From assembly GCF_019956555.1 (NCBI RefSeq), contig NZ_JAHBDQ010000022.1:186001-250000 (forward strand): a stretch of 64,000 bases of DNA. The letters are read 5' to 3'. Made by a program: the position numbers and the translations under genes. Origin of the DNA: Pseudomonas sp. A-RE-19. Lineage in GTDB: Bacteria > Pseudomonadota > Gammaproteobacteria > Pseudomonadales > Pseudomonadaceae. Below the pieces are notes generated by a model, which worked only from the letters and a program-made list of their open reading frames with translations, made no database searches and was not told the DNA's origin. Shown here piece by piece: positions 18,112 to 27,579 of the stretch. The number at the start of each line of letters is the position of its first letter. Within the stretch, counting starts at the first letter, position 1.

Positions 18112-19491
18112 TCAGGCGTAGTAGTCGACGGCGCTGGAGCCAATCACACTGGTGGTGTTGGCGGCGACTTCAGCGACAGTCGCAGGAAGCTCTTCATCCA
18201 CAGAGTCAACTCGACCGCCACTGGCGTTGGTACGTCCACCCTGCCCCTGTTGAGCCTGCTCCTGCCCCTGCCCCTGCCCCTGCCAGCCGCGGGACTGATC
18301 GGAAACGTTGACGTCGACCTGGCCCATGCCCTGCTGCGCAAACATGTCACGCAGGCGATGCATTTGCCCATCGAGCGCTTCGCGAACGCTTGGGTGGGCG
18401 CTCATGAAGGTCACCTGGGTCTGCTGATCGGGAACCATGTTCACCCGAATATCGAGGCGTCCCAACTCGGCCGGTTGCAACTGGATGTCGGCCGCCTTGA
18501 GATTGGCGCTGGACAGGTACATGACCCGATTGACCACTTCTTCGGTCCAACCGCTCTGATGCATGGCGATTGGCTGGTTCACCGGCAATGCGTTGGCAGT
18601 CTTGGGCGTTGCCGCCTGTGTCAGTGCCGCCAGACGGTTGGCGAAGTCGTCGACACGGGTGTCGCTGCTGGCGGATTTGAGATCCTTGAGGCCGTCATCG
18701 ATCAGGCCACTGAAAGCCTTCTCGCCGCCCTGGCTGGTGCTGTCCTTATCGGCTTGCACGTCGAGCATGCTCGCCATGCCGGCGGCAAAGTTTTGTGCCG
18801 AAGTCGGTTCGCCGTCAGCCTGAGCCTGGGCGGGGGACGCTTTTGGCTGGGCCTGGCTAGAAGCGGAAACGTGGCCACCTTGCTCCATGGCCAGACGCAC
18901 CGCTGGTAGCGCATCGAGCGGATCGGCTTCAGGATCGAAATCGCTGTCGACGGTGGCGGCTTGCGCGGGTGCGGCAACGATGGCAACGGCAACCGGCGCT
19001 TCAACCTGCGGCGCACCGCTCGTCACGACCGGCGCAGGTGCTTGCGCTACCGGCACGGCCACCAACGGTTGAACGGCCTGCATCAAGGCTGGATCGAGGG
19101 CCGGATCAATGCCCGGCTCAACCGGTGGAGCATCGGCTACCGGCGTATCGGTCGTCTCCGGCTTGTCATCGCGGGTCGTCTTGTCGTCAGTCTGCGCCGG
19201 TTTATCGGCGGGCAAGGATTTGCCGCTATCGGCAACCGTCGGTTCCGGGGCGGCAGACTGGTCGTTGCTCACATCCTTTTTGCCGCCAGTGTCCGGGGCT
19301 TTGTCGCGTGCGGGTTTGGTCGATGCGTCCGCCACGGCCGCAGGCTTGTTCTGGGCCTGGCTGGCGTAGACCTGAGCGAAGCTGGACGCCTTGTCCCCGG
19401 GCTCAGCCGTCAGCGCCGGCGTATTGGCGGATGCGGCTTGAGTCTTGGCCGTAGCGGCGGCCTGAAGAAGAGTATTGGGGGTAACAGGCAT
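18112..19491 (-). CDS. fliK: Flagellar hook-length control protein FliK
   Basis: 459 residues. The first two thirds are low-complexity, rich in Ala, Pro, Asp and Thr, as in secreted ruler proteins. The conserved C-terminal domain at about 310-400 has LKAADIQLQPAELGRLDIRV and TFMSAHPSVREALDG, the FliK/Flg_hook signature, followed by a Gln/Gly-rich tail (GQGQGQEQAQQGQGG). It measures hook length and triggers the FlhB switch. A sigma-54-like site lies upstream. Confidence 0.95.
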   Translation of the reverse strand: MPVTPNTLLQAAATAKTQAASANTPALTAEPGDKASSFAQVYASQAQNKPAAVADASTKPARDKAPDTGGKKDVSNDQSAAPEPTVADSGKSLPADKPAQTDDKTTRDDKPETTDTPVADAPPVEPGIDPALDPALMQAVQPLVAVPVAQAPAPVVTSGAPQVEAPVAVAIVAAPAQAATVDSDFDPEADPLDALPAVRLAMEQGGHVSASSQAQPKASPAQAQADGEPTSAQNFAAGMASMLDVQADKDSTSQGGEKAFSGLIDDGLKDLKSASSDTRVDDFANRLAALTQAATPKTANALPVNQPIAMHQSGWTEEVVNRVMYLSSANLKAADIQLQPAELGRLDIRVNMVPDQQTQVTFMSAHPSVREALDGQMHRLRDMFAQQGMGQVDVNVSDQSRGWQGQGQGQEQAQQGQGGRTNASGGRVDSVDEELPATVAEVAANTTSVIGSSAVDYYA

Positions 19492-19541
19492 GAAACGGTC
19501 TCCGCTGCACTGGGATCGTAGGTACAGTTGAGCAAGTTGAC

Positions 19542-19557
19542 TGCAAGGGTCGAGCCA
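19542..19557 (-). promoter_or_regulatory. Putative sigma-54 promoter for fliK
   Basis: The minus strand reads TGGCTCGACCCTTGCA, one mismatch from TGGCAC-N5-TTGCA, with correct spacing. It is about 50 bases before the fliK start, in the 105-base gap after hptB, so fliK probably has its own RpoN-dependent transcript. Confidence 0.75.
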
Positions 19558-19596
19558 GCTTTGTTCGCTAGCTGCTAAAAGCGTCGGATGGTTGTC

Positions 19597-19944
19597 CTAT
19601 TCAGCCAGGGACCGCTGGCGCTCTGCCTCGAAAAGCGGTCGGACAATAGCGAATTCACCGTCGATTTCTCCAACCAGCGCTTCTATGCCTTCGAGTTTTT
19701 TCTCTTTGGCTCGCTGCTCCAGCTCATGGCACAGCTCCGCCAGCCGGGTCGCGCCCATGTTGCTGCTGCTGCCCTTGAAACTGTGCGCCGTGGCGCCTAA
19801 CCGATCGGCATCGTCAGCCCCGCGCAGCACGCTCAAGCGCTCTTCGGAATCGCTGAGAAAGGTATCAAGCAATTCTGGATACCCGTCTTCCATAACTTCC
19901 TGCAACGCGCTCAGCACGTCGCGGTCCAGATGTGTGTCAGCCAC
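19597..19944 (-). CDS. hptB: Histidine phosphotransfer protein HptB
   Basis: 115 residues, one HPt domain. His54 in ATAHSFKGSSSNMGA is the expected phosphorylated histidine. In P. aeruginosa HptB takes phosphate from several hybrid sensor kinases and passes it to the response regulator HsbR, affecting biofilm formation and motility. It is the last gene of an hsbA-hsbR-hptB cassette, 31 bases after hsbR. The symbol is given from domain content and neighbour order; a generic HPt protein is the fallback. Confidence 0.88.
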   Translation of the reverse strand: MADTHLDRDVLSALQEVMEDGYPELLDTFLSDSEERLSVLRGADDADRLGATAHSFKGSSSNMGATRLAELCHELEQRAKEKKLEGIEALVGEIDGEFAIVRPLFEAERQRSLAE

Positions 19945-19975
19945 TTGTTCGCTCCTTGATCAAGAATGTCCGGGA

Positions 19976-21682
19976 TCAGGCCAGGGCCTCCCAGAAGAAC
20001 TCCACGTGAGCACTGCGCCCATTATCGGTCCAGCGCGCATGATGGCTCAACTGGCGGATCAAACTGACGCCACGTCCCGACAGACGGACACCATCGACGG
20101 GGCGCTCCATCAGCCGCGCCACATCGAAGCCCTTGCCACTGTCTTCGACCCGGATCGTCAAACAACCGCCCTCGCCTTTTGGCATCACCTGCAAATGCAC
20201 CCGCACATAGCCATCCTGCAACTCGTCCAGGCGTGCATTGCGCTGCTGATAATAGCGCGCAAAACCCGAAGCATCGCGCTTGAGGCCCGAGTCCAGGCCC
20301 AGCACGCCATGCTCCAGGGCATTGGAATAAAGTTCGGCCAGCACACTGTAGAGCGCGCCACTCTGAGCCCGCAGGCCATGCACCTCAAGCAGCAACTGCA
20401 ACAGGTACGGCAGCGGATTGAAACGTTTGAGCGTAGCGGCGCGGAACTCGAAGCTCACCGACCAGTCCAGCGGGCTGGACTGGCCGCTGTCGGAGTACAC
20501 CGGCGCTGGCCGGCTCAGTTGCGCAGCCTCCAGCAGACTGACCTCGACCATGCTCACGTCATCGCGCGCCTCGCCGCGAAAATCCCGCAGGGCCTGTTCG
20601 ATTTCCTCGAACAGCACATCAGGCTGACGATTGGCTGCAAACACCTGCTCCAATCGCTCTACGCCAAACAATTGTTCATTGGCATCGCAGGTATCGATCA
20701 CCCCGTCGGACAGCAGGAACACCCGATCGCCGACGGCCATCGGGAACACCTCGGTGCGGTCATCGAAGGTTTGCGAACTCAGCACGCCCAGCGGCAAATG
20801 CCGCGCCGTCAGCGCTGTACGTTCACCACTGGTGACGCTGTGCAGGTAACCGTCCGGCATGCCGCCATTCCAGACTTCCACGCAACGGCGCTGAAAACTC
20901 AGGCACAGCAAAGTGGCACAGCAGAACATGTCCACGGGCAGGATGCGCTTGAGCTTGGCGTTCATCTCGCGCAGCGTTTCGGACAAGCCGTAACCCTTGG
21001 CGGTCATGCCGTAGAAAACTTCGGCCAAGGGCATGGCGCCGACAGCGGCCGGCAACCCATGGCCGGTGAAATCACCGAGCAACACATGCATGTCGCCGGC
21101 CGGAGTGAACGCAGCCAGCAACAGATCGCCATTGAACAGCGCATAGGGCGATTGCAGGTAACGGATGTTGCGTGCATTCAGGCAACCGGAATGGGCAACC
21201 TTGTCAAACACGGCTTTGGCCACCCGTTGTTCGTTGAGCAGGTAATCGTGGTGCCTGGCGATCAGGTCTCGTTGCTCCAACACCGTGGCTTGCAAACGTC
21301 GCAAGCGGTCCATGGCCTTGATCTTGGCGGCGAGGATCACCTGGTTGTAAGGCTTTGCCAGAAAATCATCGCCTCCGGCCTCCAGGCAACGGGCCAGCGC
21401 TTCACTTTCGGTCAGCGACGTCAAAAAGATGATCGGCACCAGTGTTTCGCCGGCCAGCGCCTTGATCTGCTGCGCAGCCTCGAAACCGTCCATCACCGGC
21501 ATCATGGCGTCCATCAGCACCAGGTGCGGTCGTTGCGAGCGAAATGCTTCGACCGCCTCGGCACCGTTGGCGGCCGTCAGCACCTCATGGCCCTGACGAC
21601 GGACGATACTCGACAGCAGCATACGGTCGGCCGCGCTGTCTTCAGCGATGAGTACTGTCAGCGGCTCGACTGGCGGCTGCAT
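19976..21682 (-). CDS. hsbR: Response regulator with PP2C phosphatase and kinase-like domains (HsbR)
   Basis: 568 residues in three parts. The receiver domain (about 1-125) has an acidic pair in IAEDSAADR and phosphoacceptor Asp58 in LMDAMMPVMDG. The SpoIIE/PP2C-type phosphatase (about 185-385) has LLGDFTGHGLPA and LLSDGVIDTCD metal-binding aspartates. The C-terminal HATPase anti-sigma-kinase-like domain (about 430-560) includes ELYSNALEHGVLGLD and VEDSGKGFD. It controls the phosphorylation of HsbA. The ATG at 21682 was chosen; a TTG at 21691 overlapping the hsbA stop is possible. Confidence 0.9.
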   Translation of the reverse strand: MQPPVEPLTVLIAEDSAADRMLLSSIVRRQGHEVLTAANGAEAVEAFRSQRPHLVLMDAMMPVMDGFEAAQQIKALAGETLVPIIFLTSLTESEALARCLEAGGDDFLAKPYNQVILAAKIKAMDRLRRLQATVLEQRDLIARHHDYLLNEQRVAKAVFDKVAHSGCLNARNIRYLQSPYALFNGDLLLAAFTPAGDMHVLLGDFTGHGLPAAVGAMPLAEVFYGMTAKGYGLSETLREMNAKLKRILPVDMFCCATLLCLSFQRRCVEVWNGGMPDGYLHSVTSGERTALTARHLPLGVLSSQTFDDRTEVFPMAVGDRVFLLSDGVIDTCDANEQLFGVERLEQVFAANRQPDVLFEEIEQALRDFRGEARDDVSMVEVSLLEAAQLSRPAPVYSDSGQSSPLDWSVSFEFRAATLKRFNPLPYLLQLLLEVHGLRAQSGALYSVLAELYSNALEHGVLGLDSGLKRDASGFARYYQQRNARLDELQDGYVRVHLQVMPKGEGGCLTIRVEDSGKGFDVARLMERPVDGVRLSGRGVSLIRQLSHHARWTDNGRSAHVEFFWEALA

Positions 21683-21687
21683 GACGG

Positions 21688-21987
21688 TCAACTGATGTCG
21701 AACAGTTTGTCGAAGTTGGAAATGGCGAGGATTTTCTTCACATCGGAATTGCTGTTGACGAGGCGAATATCGGAATTGTCGCCACCCGCTTGATCACGCA
21801 GCAAGAGCAGCATGCCCAGCGCCGAACTGTCGAGGTAAGTCGCTTCCTTCAGGTCGACGACAACTGCAGAGAGCTTCTTGTGCTCGTAGGACTCACGAAA
21901 TTCCTGATGCTTGGCGAAATCAAATCGCCCCTTGATCGAAATCGTCAGCTTTTGGCCATCCGGGGATACTTCTGTAACGACTGACAT
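21688..21987 (-). CDS. hsbA: STAS-domain anti-anti-sigma factor HsbA
   Basis: 99 residues, a single STAS domain. ATYLDSSALGMLLLLRDQAG holds the DSS motif (Ser54-Ser55), where anti-anti-sigma factors are phosphorylated. In P. aeruginosa HsbA binds FlgM in its unphosphorylated form and a diguanylate cyclase when phosphorylated, linking swimming and biofilm formation. Its gene is followed directly by hsbR. A 165-base gap with a REP pair separates it from fliJ. Confidence 0.9.
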   Translation of the reverse strand: MSVVTEVSPDGQKLTISIKGRFDFAKHQEFRESYEHKKLSAVVVDLKEATYLDSSALGMLLLLRDQAGGDNSDIRLVNSNSDVKKILAISNFDKLFDIS

Positions 21988-22057
21988 TTCACGGCTTCCT
22001 TGTCATTGGCGAACGTACGTGTACAAGGTTTAGCACCTGACGAGGGCTGGAGCAAGG

Positions 22058-22144
22058 TCAAAAGATCGCAGCCTTCGGCAGCTCCTACGGAAGCGGGTTT
22101 GCATACGGTCAATGTAGGAGCTGTCGCAGGCTGCGATCTTTTGA
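22058..22144. repeat. REP-like inverted pair between fliJ and hsbA
   Basis: Arms 22058-22088 and 22114-22144 are 31 bases each with two mismatches, of the type AAAAGATCGCAGCCTTCGGC. This is a different REP family from the GTGGGAGCGAGC type and resembles the element at 54785-54860. It begins 8 bases after the fliJ stop, separating flagellar structural genes from the hsb cassette. Confidence 0.85.
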
Positions 22145-22152
22145 AACCACAC

Positions 22153-22602
22153 TCAATACGGATCCTGTCGCGGCAACCGCTGGGACAGTTCATCCAGCAG
22201 CTTCTGCTCGCGTTTGTCTTCCAGTTGCCGCGCCTCATCCCTGTAGCGCTGAACCAGTTTGCGCAAACCTTCGACCCGGGCAAACGCCTGCTGCCAGGCT
22301 TCCCGGGACTTGTTCAGATTGTTTTGATGCCAGTTCAGACTCTGACGCTGCTGGTCAATGGCCGTGCCCAACTGCGCGAGAAAGCCCTGATAACCCAGCA
22401 ACCATTGCCCCGAAACGCCGCTACTGCCGCGCACGATCCATTGCTCCTGGTACTCGAGACGAAAGTTTTCCAGGTCGGCGAGTTTGCTTTCCGCCAGACG
22501 AACCTGCCCCTGAAAGTGCCCCAGGCGCTGGACCGCGGTTTTTTCGGCTTTTTCAGCCATCTCCACCACCGGCGCCAGGCGTGCCGCGCGACTCAGGGCC
22601 AT
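22153..22602 (-). CDS. fliJ: Flagellar export chaperone FliJ
   Basis: 149 residues, almost entirely predicted coiled coil and rich in Gln, Glu, Arg and Leu. It begins MALSRAARLAPVVEMAEKAE. FliJ sits in the central channel of the FliI ATPase ring and couples it to FlhA. It lies 6 bases after fliI. Length and position match the family; the sequence itself is poorly conserved, so the call leans on context. Confidence 0.93.
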   Translation of the reverse strand: MALSRAARLAPVVEMAEKAEKTAVQRLGHFQGQVRLAESKLADLENFRLEYQEQWIVRGSSGVSGQWLLGYQGFLAQLGTAIDQQRQSLNWHQNNLNKSREAWQQAFARVEGLRKLVQRYRDEARQLEDKREQKLLDELSQRLPRQDPY

Positions 22603-22608
22603 GATCGA

Positions 22609-23967
22609 TTAACCGCCCGGCGCTGGCGCGAAGACCGACGCAAGATGGCCTTCGCTGGCGCCCATGCTGATGTTGTCGTTCAGGCCCTGGCGCAGGTACA
22701 TGGTCATGGCCGGTTGCAGATTAATCGCGATGTCAGTCTCCCGGTCACCGCCGGGCACATAGGCGCCGACGCTGATCAGGTCGCGGCTCTGCTGATAGCG
22801 CGACCAGTATTGCTTGAACATCTGCGCGTGGTTCAAGTGCTTGATGCCGACCACCGACGGCATGACCCGACTGATGGACGCTTCGATATCGATGGCCGGG
22901 TAATGCCCTTCCTCGGCCAGACGCCGGGACAGCACGATGTGCCCGTCGAGCACGCCCCGCGCCGAGTCGGCGATCGGGTCCTGCTGATCGTCGCCTTCGG
23001 ACAATACGGTGTAGAACGCAGTGATCGAACCGCCGCCCTTTTCGGCGTTACCGGCCCGCTCCACCAGTTTCGGCAACTTGGCGAACACCGACGGCGGATA
23101 GCCCTTGGTCGCTGGCGGCTCGCCAATGGCCAGGGCGATTTCCCGCTGGGCCTGGGCGAAACGGGTCAGGGAATCCATGAGTAACAGGACATTTTTGCCC
23201 TTGTCGCGAAAATACTCGGCGATCCTTGTGCAATACATGGCCGCGCGCAGACGCATCAGCGGCGCATCGTCCGCCGGGGACGCCACCACCACCGAACGCT
23301 TGAGCCCTTCTTCCCCGAGGATGTGCTCGATGAATTCTTTAACTTCACGCCCCCGTTCGCCGATCAGCCCGACGACGATGATGTCGGCCTCGGTGAAGCG
23401 GGTCATCATGCCCAGCAGCACACTCTTGCCCACGCCAGTACCGGCGAACAGCCCGAGCCGCTGACCGCGACCGACCGTCAACAAACCGTTGATACAACGA
23501 ATACCGACGTCCAGCGGCTGGCTGATCGGGTCACGCTTGAGCGGGTTGATGGTCGGGCCGTCCATCGGCACCCAATCTTCAGCCTTCATGCCGCCCTTGC
23601 CATCCAGCGCACGACCAGCGCCATCGAGCACACGCCCGAGCATGCTCATACCCATCGGCAAACGACCGGTGTCAACCAACGGAACCACACGGGCACCGGG
23701 GGCGATGCCGGCAACGCTGCCAACCGGCATCAGAAAGACTTTGCTGCCGGAGAAGCCCATGACTTCGGCTTCGACCTGCACCGGGTGATAGCTGTCATCG
23801 TTGATGACCATGCAGCGGCTGCCCATGGCGGCGCGCAAGCCTTCGGCTTCGAGGGTCAGGCCGACCATACGCAGCAGGCGCCCTTCAAGGATTGGCGCGC
23901 CAGCCAGCTCCGTGGCCTCGGCGTAGCTGCCCAGGCGCTTGGCGAAGCTGGTGCGTTCAAGGCGCAT
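22609..23967 (-). CDS. fliI: Flagellum-specific ATP synthase-like export ATPase FliI
   Basis: 452 residues. The Walker A motif GLFAGTGVGKSVLLG is near residues 172-186, the Walker B region is in NVLLLMDSLTRFAQAQREIA, and YPPSVFAKLPKLVERAG is the F1-beta type signature. It forms a hexamer that unfolds or delivers export substrates. The start at 23967 overlaps fliH by 11 bases; the frame remains open 77 codons upstream through fliH but that part has no family similarity. Confidence 0.98.
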   Translation of the reverse strand: MRLERTSFAKRLGSYAEATELAGAPILEGRLLRMVGLTLEAEGLRAAMGSRCMVINDDSYHPVQVEAEVMGFSGSKVFLMPVGSVAGIAPGARVVPLVDTGRLPMGMSMLGRVLDGAGRALDGKGGMKAEDWVPMDGPTINPLKRDPISQPLDVGIRCINGLLTVGRGQRLGLFAGTGVGKSVLLGMMTRFTEADIIVVGLIGERGREVKEFIEHILGEEGLKRSVVVASPADDAPLMRLRAAMYCTRIAEYFRDKGKNVLLLMDSLTRFAQAQREIALAIGEPPATKGYPPSVFAKLPKLVERAGNAEKGGGSITAFYTVLSEGDDQQDPIADSARGVLDGHIVLSRRLAEEGHYPAIDIEASISRVMPSVVGIKHLNHAQMFKQYWSRYQQSRDLISVGAYVPGGDRETDIAINLQPAMTMYLRQGLNDNISMGASEGHLASVFAPAPGG

Positions 23968-24757
23968 CAGGGTCGTCCAGGTCAGGGGCAACGGCGGGCT
24001 TTTCTTCGATCGGCAACTCAAGGCTGAGGTCCGGCGCGGCCGGGTGCAGCGCCTGATCGTGCAATTGATCGAACAGCTTGGCCATGACCTGGGTAACACG
24101 GGTTTCGATGGTGGCGTCGATCCGACTGTGCTCGGTCTCGACCCGGCAACCACCCGGCAACAAGGATTCGTCCTCGACGATGCGCCAGGTTTCTTCATGG
24201 CGCTCGCGCAAGGCTTTGACCTGTACGAAATCCTGCGGATTGACGTACAACCGCACGTTGCCCACGCCCAGCGGCAAGAGCTTGAGCGCTTCGCGCATGA
24301 CGTGTTCGATCTGCGTCGAGTCGATCGCCAGTTCGCGCTGAATCACTTGTCTGGTGATGTGCTGCACAAGGTCGACCAGCGACTTTTCGATCTGCGTGTC
24401 CTGCTCGGCAATCGGCTCGAACAGGTTGGCCATCAATTGTTCCAGGCCCGCGATCTTGGCCGTCAGGGCCACTTCGGCTTCCTGACGGACCTTGAGCGTG
24501 GTGCTATGGAAACCTTCTTTCTCGCCAACCGCGAAGCCTTCGTTGTAGGCCTCCTGGCGAATGCTTTCGAGCTCTTCGAGGGTCAGTGGCTGGACTTCTT
24601 CCAGCGGCACTTCTTCCATTTCCGGCGGTTCGGGCTCTGGTTCCGGCTCGGGTTCCGGTACAAACGGGTCGAAACTGGGCAGCGACCAGATGTCGAAACC
24701 ACCGACATCCTTGGCACGGATCAGGTCGGTATTGGACTCATCATGTTTGGACGACAT
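23957..24757 (-). CDS. fliH: Flagellar export ATPase regulator FliH
   Basis: 266 residues. Near residues 30-50 lies an acidic Pro-Glu stretch (EPEPEPEPEPPEMEEV), followed by a coiled-coil region (about 60-140) and a C-terminal domain (about 145-245) with LPLGVGNVRLYVNPQDF and GGCRVETEHSRIDATIETR, typical of FliH. It binds FliI and the C-ring protein FliN. It lies 7 bases after fliG and overlaps fliI. Confidence 0.95.
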   Translation of the reverse strand: MSSKHDESNTDLIRAKDVGGFDIWSLPSFDPFVPEPEPEPEPEPPEMEEVPLEEVQPLTLEELESIRQEAYNEGFAVGEKEGFHSTTLKVRQEAEVALTAKIAGLEQLMANLFEPIAEQDTQIEKSLVDLVQHITRQVIQRELAIDSTQIEHVMREALKLLPLGVGNVRLYVNPQDFVQVKALRERHEETWRIVEDESLLPGGCRVETEHSRIDATIETRVTQVMAKLFDQLHDQALHPAAPDLSLELPIEEKPAVAPDLDDPDAP

Positions 24758-24764
24758 AGTGACC

Positions 24765-25784
24765 TTAGATCATCTCTTCGCCGCCCTTCCCGCCGAGAAC
24801 GATTTCTCCGGCTTCGGCCATACGGCGGGCAATGGTGAGGATTTCTTTCTGCGCCGTTTCCACGTCGCTGACGCGCACCGGGCCTTTGGCCTCGAGGTCG
24901 TCGCGCAACAGTTCGGCCGCTCGTTTGGACATGTTCTTGAAGATCTTTTCCTTGACGCCTTCGTCCGAGCCCTTGAGGGCCAGCACCAACACATCGGAAG
25001 AGACTTCGCGCAACAGCGCCTGAATGCCGCGGTCGTCGACATCGGACAGGTTGTTGAACACGAACATGAGGTCTTCGATCTGACCGGACAGGTCTTCGTC
25101 GACTTCGCGGATCGAGTCCATCAGCTGACCTTCGATCGAGCTGTCGAGGAAGTTCATGATGTCGGCCGCACGCTTGATGCCACCCAGGGTGGTGCGCGAG
25201 GCATTCGAGTTGCCGGAGAACTGCTTCTCGAGAATCTGGTTGAGTTCTTTCAGGGCCGCTGGCTGCACGGTGTTCAGCGAAGACACCCGCAGGATGATGT
25301 CCAGACGGACCTTGTGGTCGAAGTTGCCCAGTACTTCACCGGCCTGATCCGGGTCGAGGTACGCCACCACGATTGCCTGGATCTGCGGGTGCTCGTAACG
25401 AATCACGTCGGCAACGGCGCGCGGTTCCATCCACTTCAGGCTGTCGAGGCCGCTGGTGTTGCCGCCCAGCAGAATGCGGTCGATCAGGCCGTTGGCCTTG
25501 TCTTCGCCCAGAGCCTGGGTGAGCATTTTGCGCACGTAGTCATCGGAGCCGACGCCCAGGCTGGTCTGGTCGCCGACGATGTCGACGAACTCGCTCATGA
25601 CCTGTTCGACCTGCTCGCGGTGCACGTTGCCCATCTGGGCCATGGCCACACCCACACGCTGGACCTCTTTGGGCCCCATGTGGCGCAGCACTTGCGCGGC
25701 GTCGGTAGAACCCAGGGACAGCAGCAGAATCGCGGCTTTATCAACCCGGGACAGTTTGGCGACAGCGGCTCGGTTATCACTCAT
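24765..25784 (-). CDS. fliG: Flagellar switch protein FliG
   Basis: 339 residues. N-terminal, middle and C-terminal helical domains are recognisable: KAAILLLSLGSTDAAQVLRH, the EHPQ motif in YEHPQIQAIVVAYL of the middle domain, and the C-terminal torque helix region LVLALKGSDEGVKEKIFKNM. It joins the MS ring to the C ring and contacts the stator. It overlaps fliF by 8 bases. Confidence 0.98.
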   Translation of the reverse strand: MSDNRAAVAKLSRVDKAAILLLSLGSTDAAQVLRHMGPKEVQRVGVAMAQMGNVHREQVEQVMSEFVDIVGDQTSLGVGSDDYVRKMLTQALGEDKANGLIDRILLGGNTSGLDSLKWMEPRAVADVIRYEHPQIQAIVVAYLDPDQAGEVLGNFDHKVRLDIILRVSSLNTVQPAALKELNQILEKQFSGNSNASRTTLGGIKRAADIMNFLDSSIEGQLMDSIREVDEDLSGQIEDLMFVFNNLSDVDDRGIQALLREVSSDVLVLALKGSDEGVKEKIFKNMSKRAAELLRDDLEAKGPVRVSDVETAQKEILTIARRMAEAGEIVLGGKGGEEMI

Positions 25785-27564
25785 CTGCGTTAATCCACTC
25801 TTTCACGACCTGGGCCACACGACCCGGATCTTCTGCCACCAGACTCTTGATTGCGTTCAACTGTGCGTCATAGCCTTCGCTCGGGCTCGGCAGCAGGATG
25901 CTGGTCGGGCTACCGAGGCTGACGCGATCGTTGGCCAGTTCGCCGTCCAGGCCGCCCATGCCACCGAGTTCCACGTCGCCGCCAAAGCCAGCGAGTTGCT
26001 TGCCTTTGCCGCCACCGGTGATGTTATTGAGCACCGGACGCAGCACACCGAACACCAGCACCAGGATGAACAACACACCCAGCACTTGCTTGACGATGTC
26101 CCAGAACCACGGCTGGGAATAGAACGGAATATCGGCAATCACTTCACCGCGCTCGGCGGAGAACGGCATATTGATCACGCTGACGCTGTCGCCACGGCTG
26201 GCGTCGAAACCGACTGCGTCCTGCACCAGGCGGGTGAAGCGCGCCAATTCATCGGCGCTCCACGGCGCCCGGGTGGTTTCGCCGTTAGCCGCGTTGACCT
26301 TGACCTGATCATCCACCACCACCGACACCGACAGGCGATTCAAGCGACCCTGTTGTTGTTTGGTGTGACTGATGGAACGGTCGAGTTCGAAGTTCTTGGT
26401 GGATTGTTGACGCTTGTCCGCCGGGTACGGCGCCAGCATTGGCTGGCCGGTGGCCGGGTCCATGATTTGCTGACCGTTGGCATCGAGCAGTGGCTGGCCT
26501 GGCTGCACCATGCCGGCCGACGCGGTGGCGCCACCGGTGGTTTGCGGCGCCGAGGCTGGCGACGGCGGCTGGTTGCTCAGGGCACCCGGCACACCTTGCG
26601 GGCCATTGCTGGCGGTGCGTTGTTCGTTGACCGACTGCTCACTGCGCAACGCCGGCTGGTCCGGGTTGAACTGCTCGGAAGTCGACTCGACGGCGCTGAA
26701 ATCCACGTCCGCCGACACTTCGGCTTTATAGCGGTCGTTGCCCAGCACCGGCTGCAGGATGTTGTGCACACGCTGGGTCAGCATGCTTTCCATGCGGCGG
26801 CTGTAATCGAATTGCTTGCCAGCCATGGTCAGTTCGGAGTTTTCCGCCTGATCCGACAGCAGGTTGCCCTTCTGGTCGACCACGGTGATCTGCGATTTGC
26901 TCAGTTCGGGAACGCTGGTCGCCACCAGATTGATGATGGCGAGGACCTGGCCCGGCTCCAGCGAGCGACCGGAATAGAGTTCAACCAGAACCGAAGCGCT
27001 GGGCTTGCGTTCGTCGCGCACGAACACCGAGCTTTTCGGAATCGCCAGGTGCACGCGGGCACCCTTGACGTTGTTCAGGCTGGAAATGGTCCGGGCCAGT
27101 TCGCCTTCGAGACCGCGACGATAGCGGGTCGCTTCCATGAACTGGCTGGTGCCCAGCCCCTGGTCCTTGTCGAGGATCTCGAAACCGATGTTGCCGTCGC
27201 TGGGAGTGACACCAGCGGCCGCGAGCTTGAGCCGCGCACGGGACACATCATCGGCCTTGACCAGCAAGGCACCGGAGTTCGGCTCAACGGTATAGGGAAT
27301 GTCGGCGGCGGCCAGGGTTTCCATGACCTGCTTGGCGTCCATGCCGGCAAGGCTGCCGTACAGAGGCCGGTAGTCCGGTTGCTGAGACCACAACACCACG
27401 GCAAAACCAATCGCCACGCTCGCAGCCAGGCCGACCAACAGGCCCACCTGACGCAACATGGTCATCTCGGAAAGGTTTTCCAGGAAGGACAACCCGAACA
27501 GCGGCGGTTTGCCGTCCATTGGAGTGGCCTTGGCCGGAACATTATCGGCGACTGCTTCTGCCAT
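25777..27564 (-). CDS. fliF: Flagellar MS-ring protein FliF
   Basis: 595 residues. Membrane helices are near 40-62 (QVGLLVGLAASVAIGFAVVL) and about 475-500. Between them are the ring-building modules with VPYTVEPN-like and RVHLAIPKSSVFVRDERKPS sequences, plus a disordered Pro/Gln-rich stretch near 315-385. The C-terminal tail binds FliG. It is preceded by fliE with a 15-base gap and a good ribosome-binding site (AAGGA). Confidence 0.98.
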   Translation of the reverse strand: MAEAVADNVPAKATPMDGKPPLFGLSFLENLSEMTMLRQVGLLVGLAASVAIGFAVVLWSQQPDYRPLYGSLAGMDAKQVMETLAAADIPYTVEPNSGALLVKADDVSRARLKLAAAGVTPSDGNIGFEILDKDQGLGTSQFMEATRYRRGLEGELARTISSLNNVKGARVHLAIPKSSVFVRDERKPSASVLVELYSGRSLEPGQVLAIINLVATSVPELSKSQITVVDQKGNLLSDQAENSELTMAGKQFDYSRRMESMLTQRVHNILQPVLGNDRYKAEVSADVDFSAVESTSEQFNPDQPALRSEQSVNEQRTASNGPQGVPGALSNQPPSPASAPQTTGGATASAGMVQPGQPLLDANGQQIMDPATGQPMLAPYPADKRQQSTKNFELDRSISHTKQQQGRLNRLSVSVVVDDQVKVNAANGETTRAPWSADELARFTRLVQDAVGFDASRGDSVSVINMPFSAERGEVIADIPFYSQPWFWDIVKQVLGVLFILVLVFGVLRPVLNNITGGGKGKQLAGFGGDVELGGMGGLDGELANDRVSLGSPTSILLPSPSEGYDAQLNAIKSLVAEDPGRVAQVVKEWINADE

Positions 27565-27579
27565 GACTCAATCTCGTCC

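Noticed and set aside
19592..21793. Open frame of 733 codons on the plus strand opposite hsbR and hptB
   Set aside because: It is a shadow of genes with clear receiver, phosphatase and HPt motifs; no signal for translation was seen.
24610..24660. Pro-Glu repeat in fliH as a possible recombination repeat
   Set aside because: It encodes a short acidic low-complexity stretch common in FliH; only a few codons repeat and no insertion signs exist.
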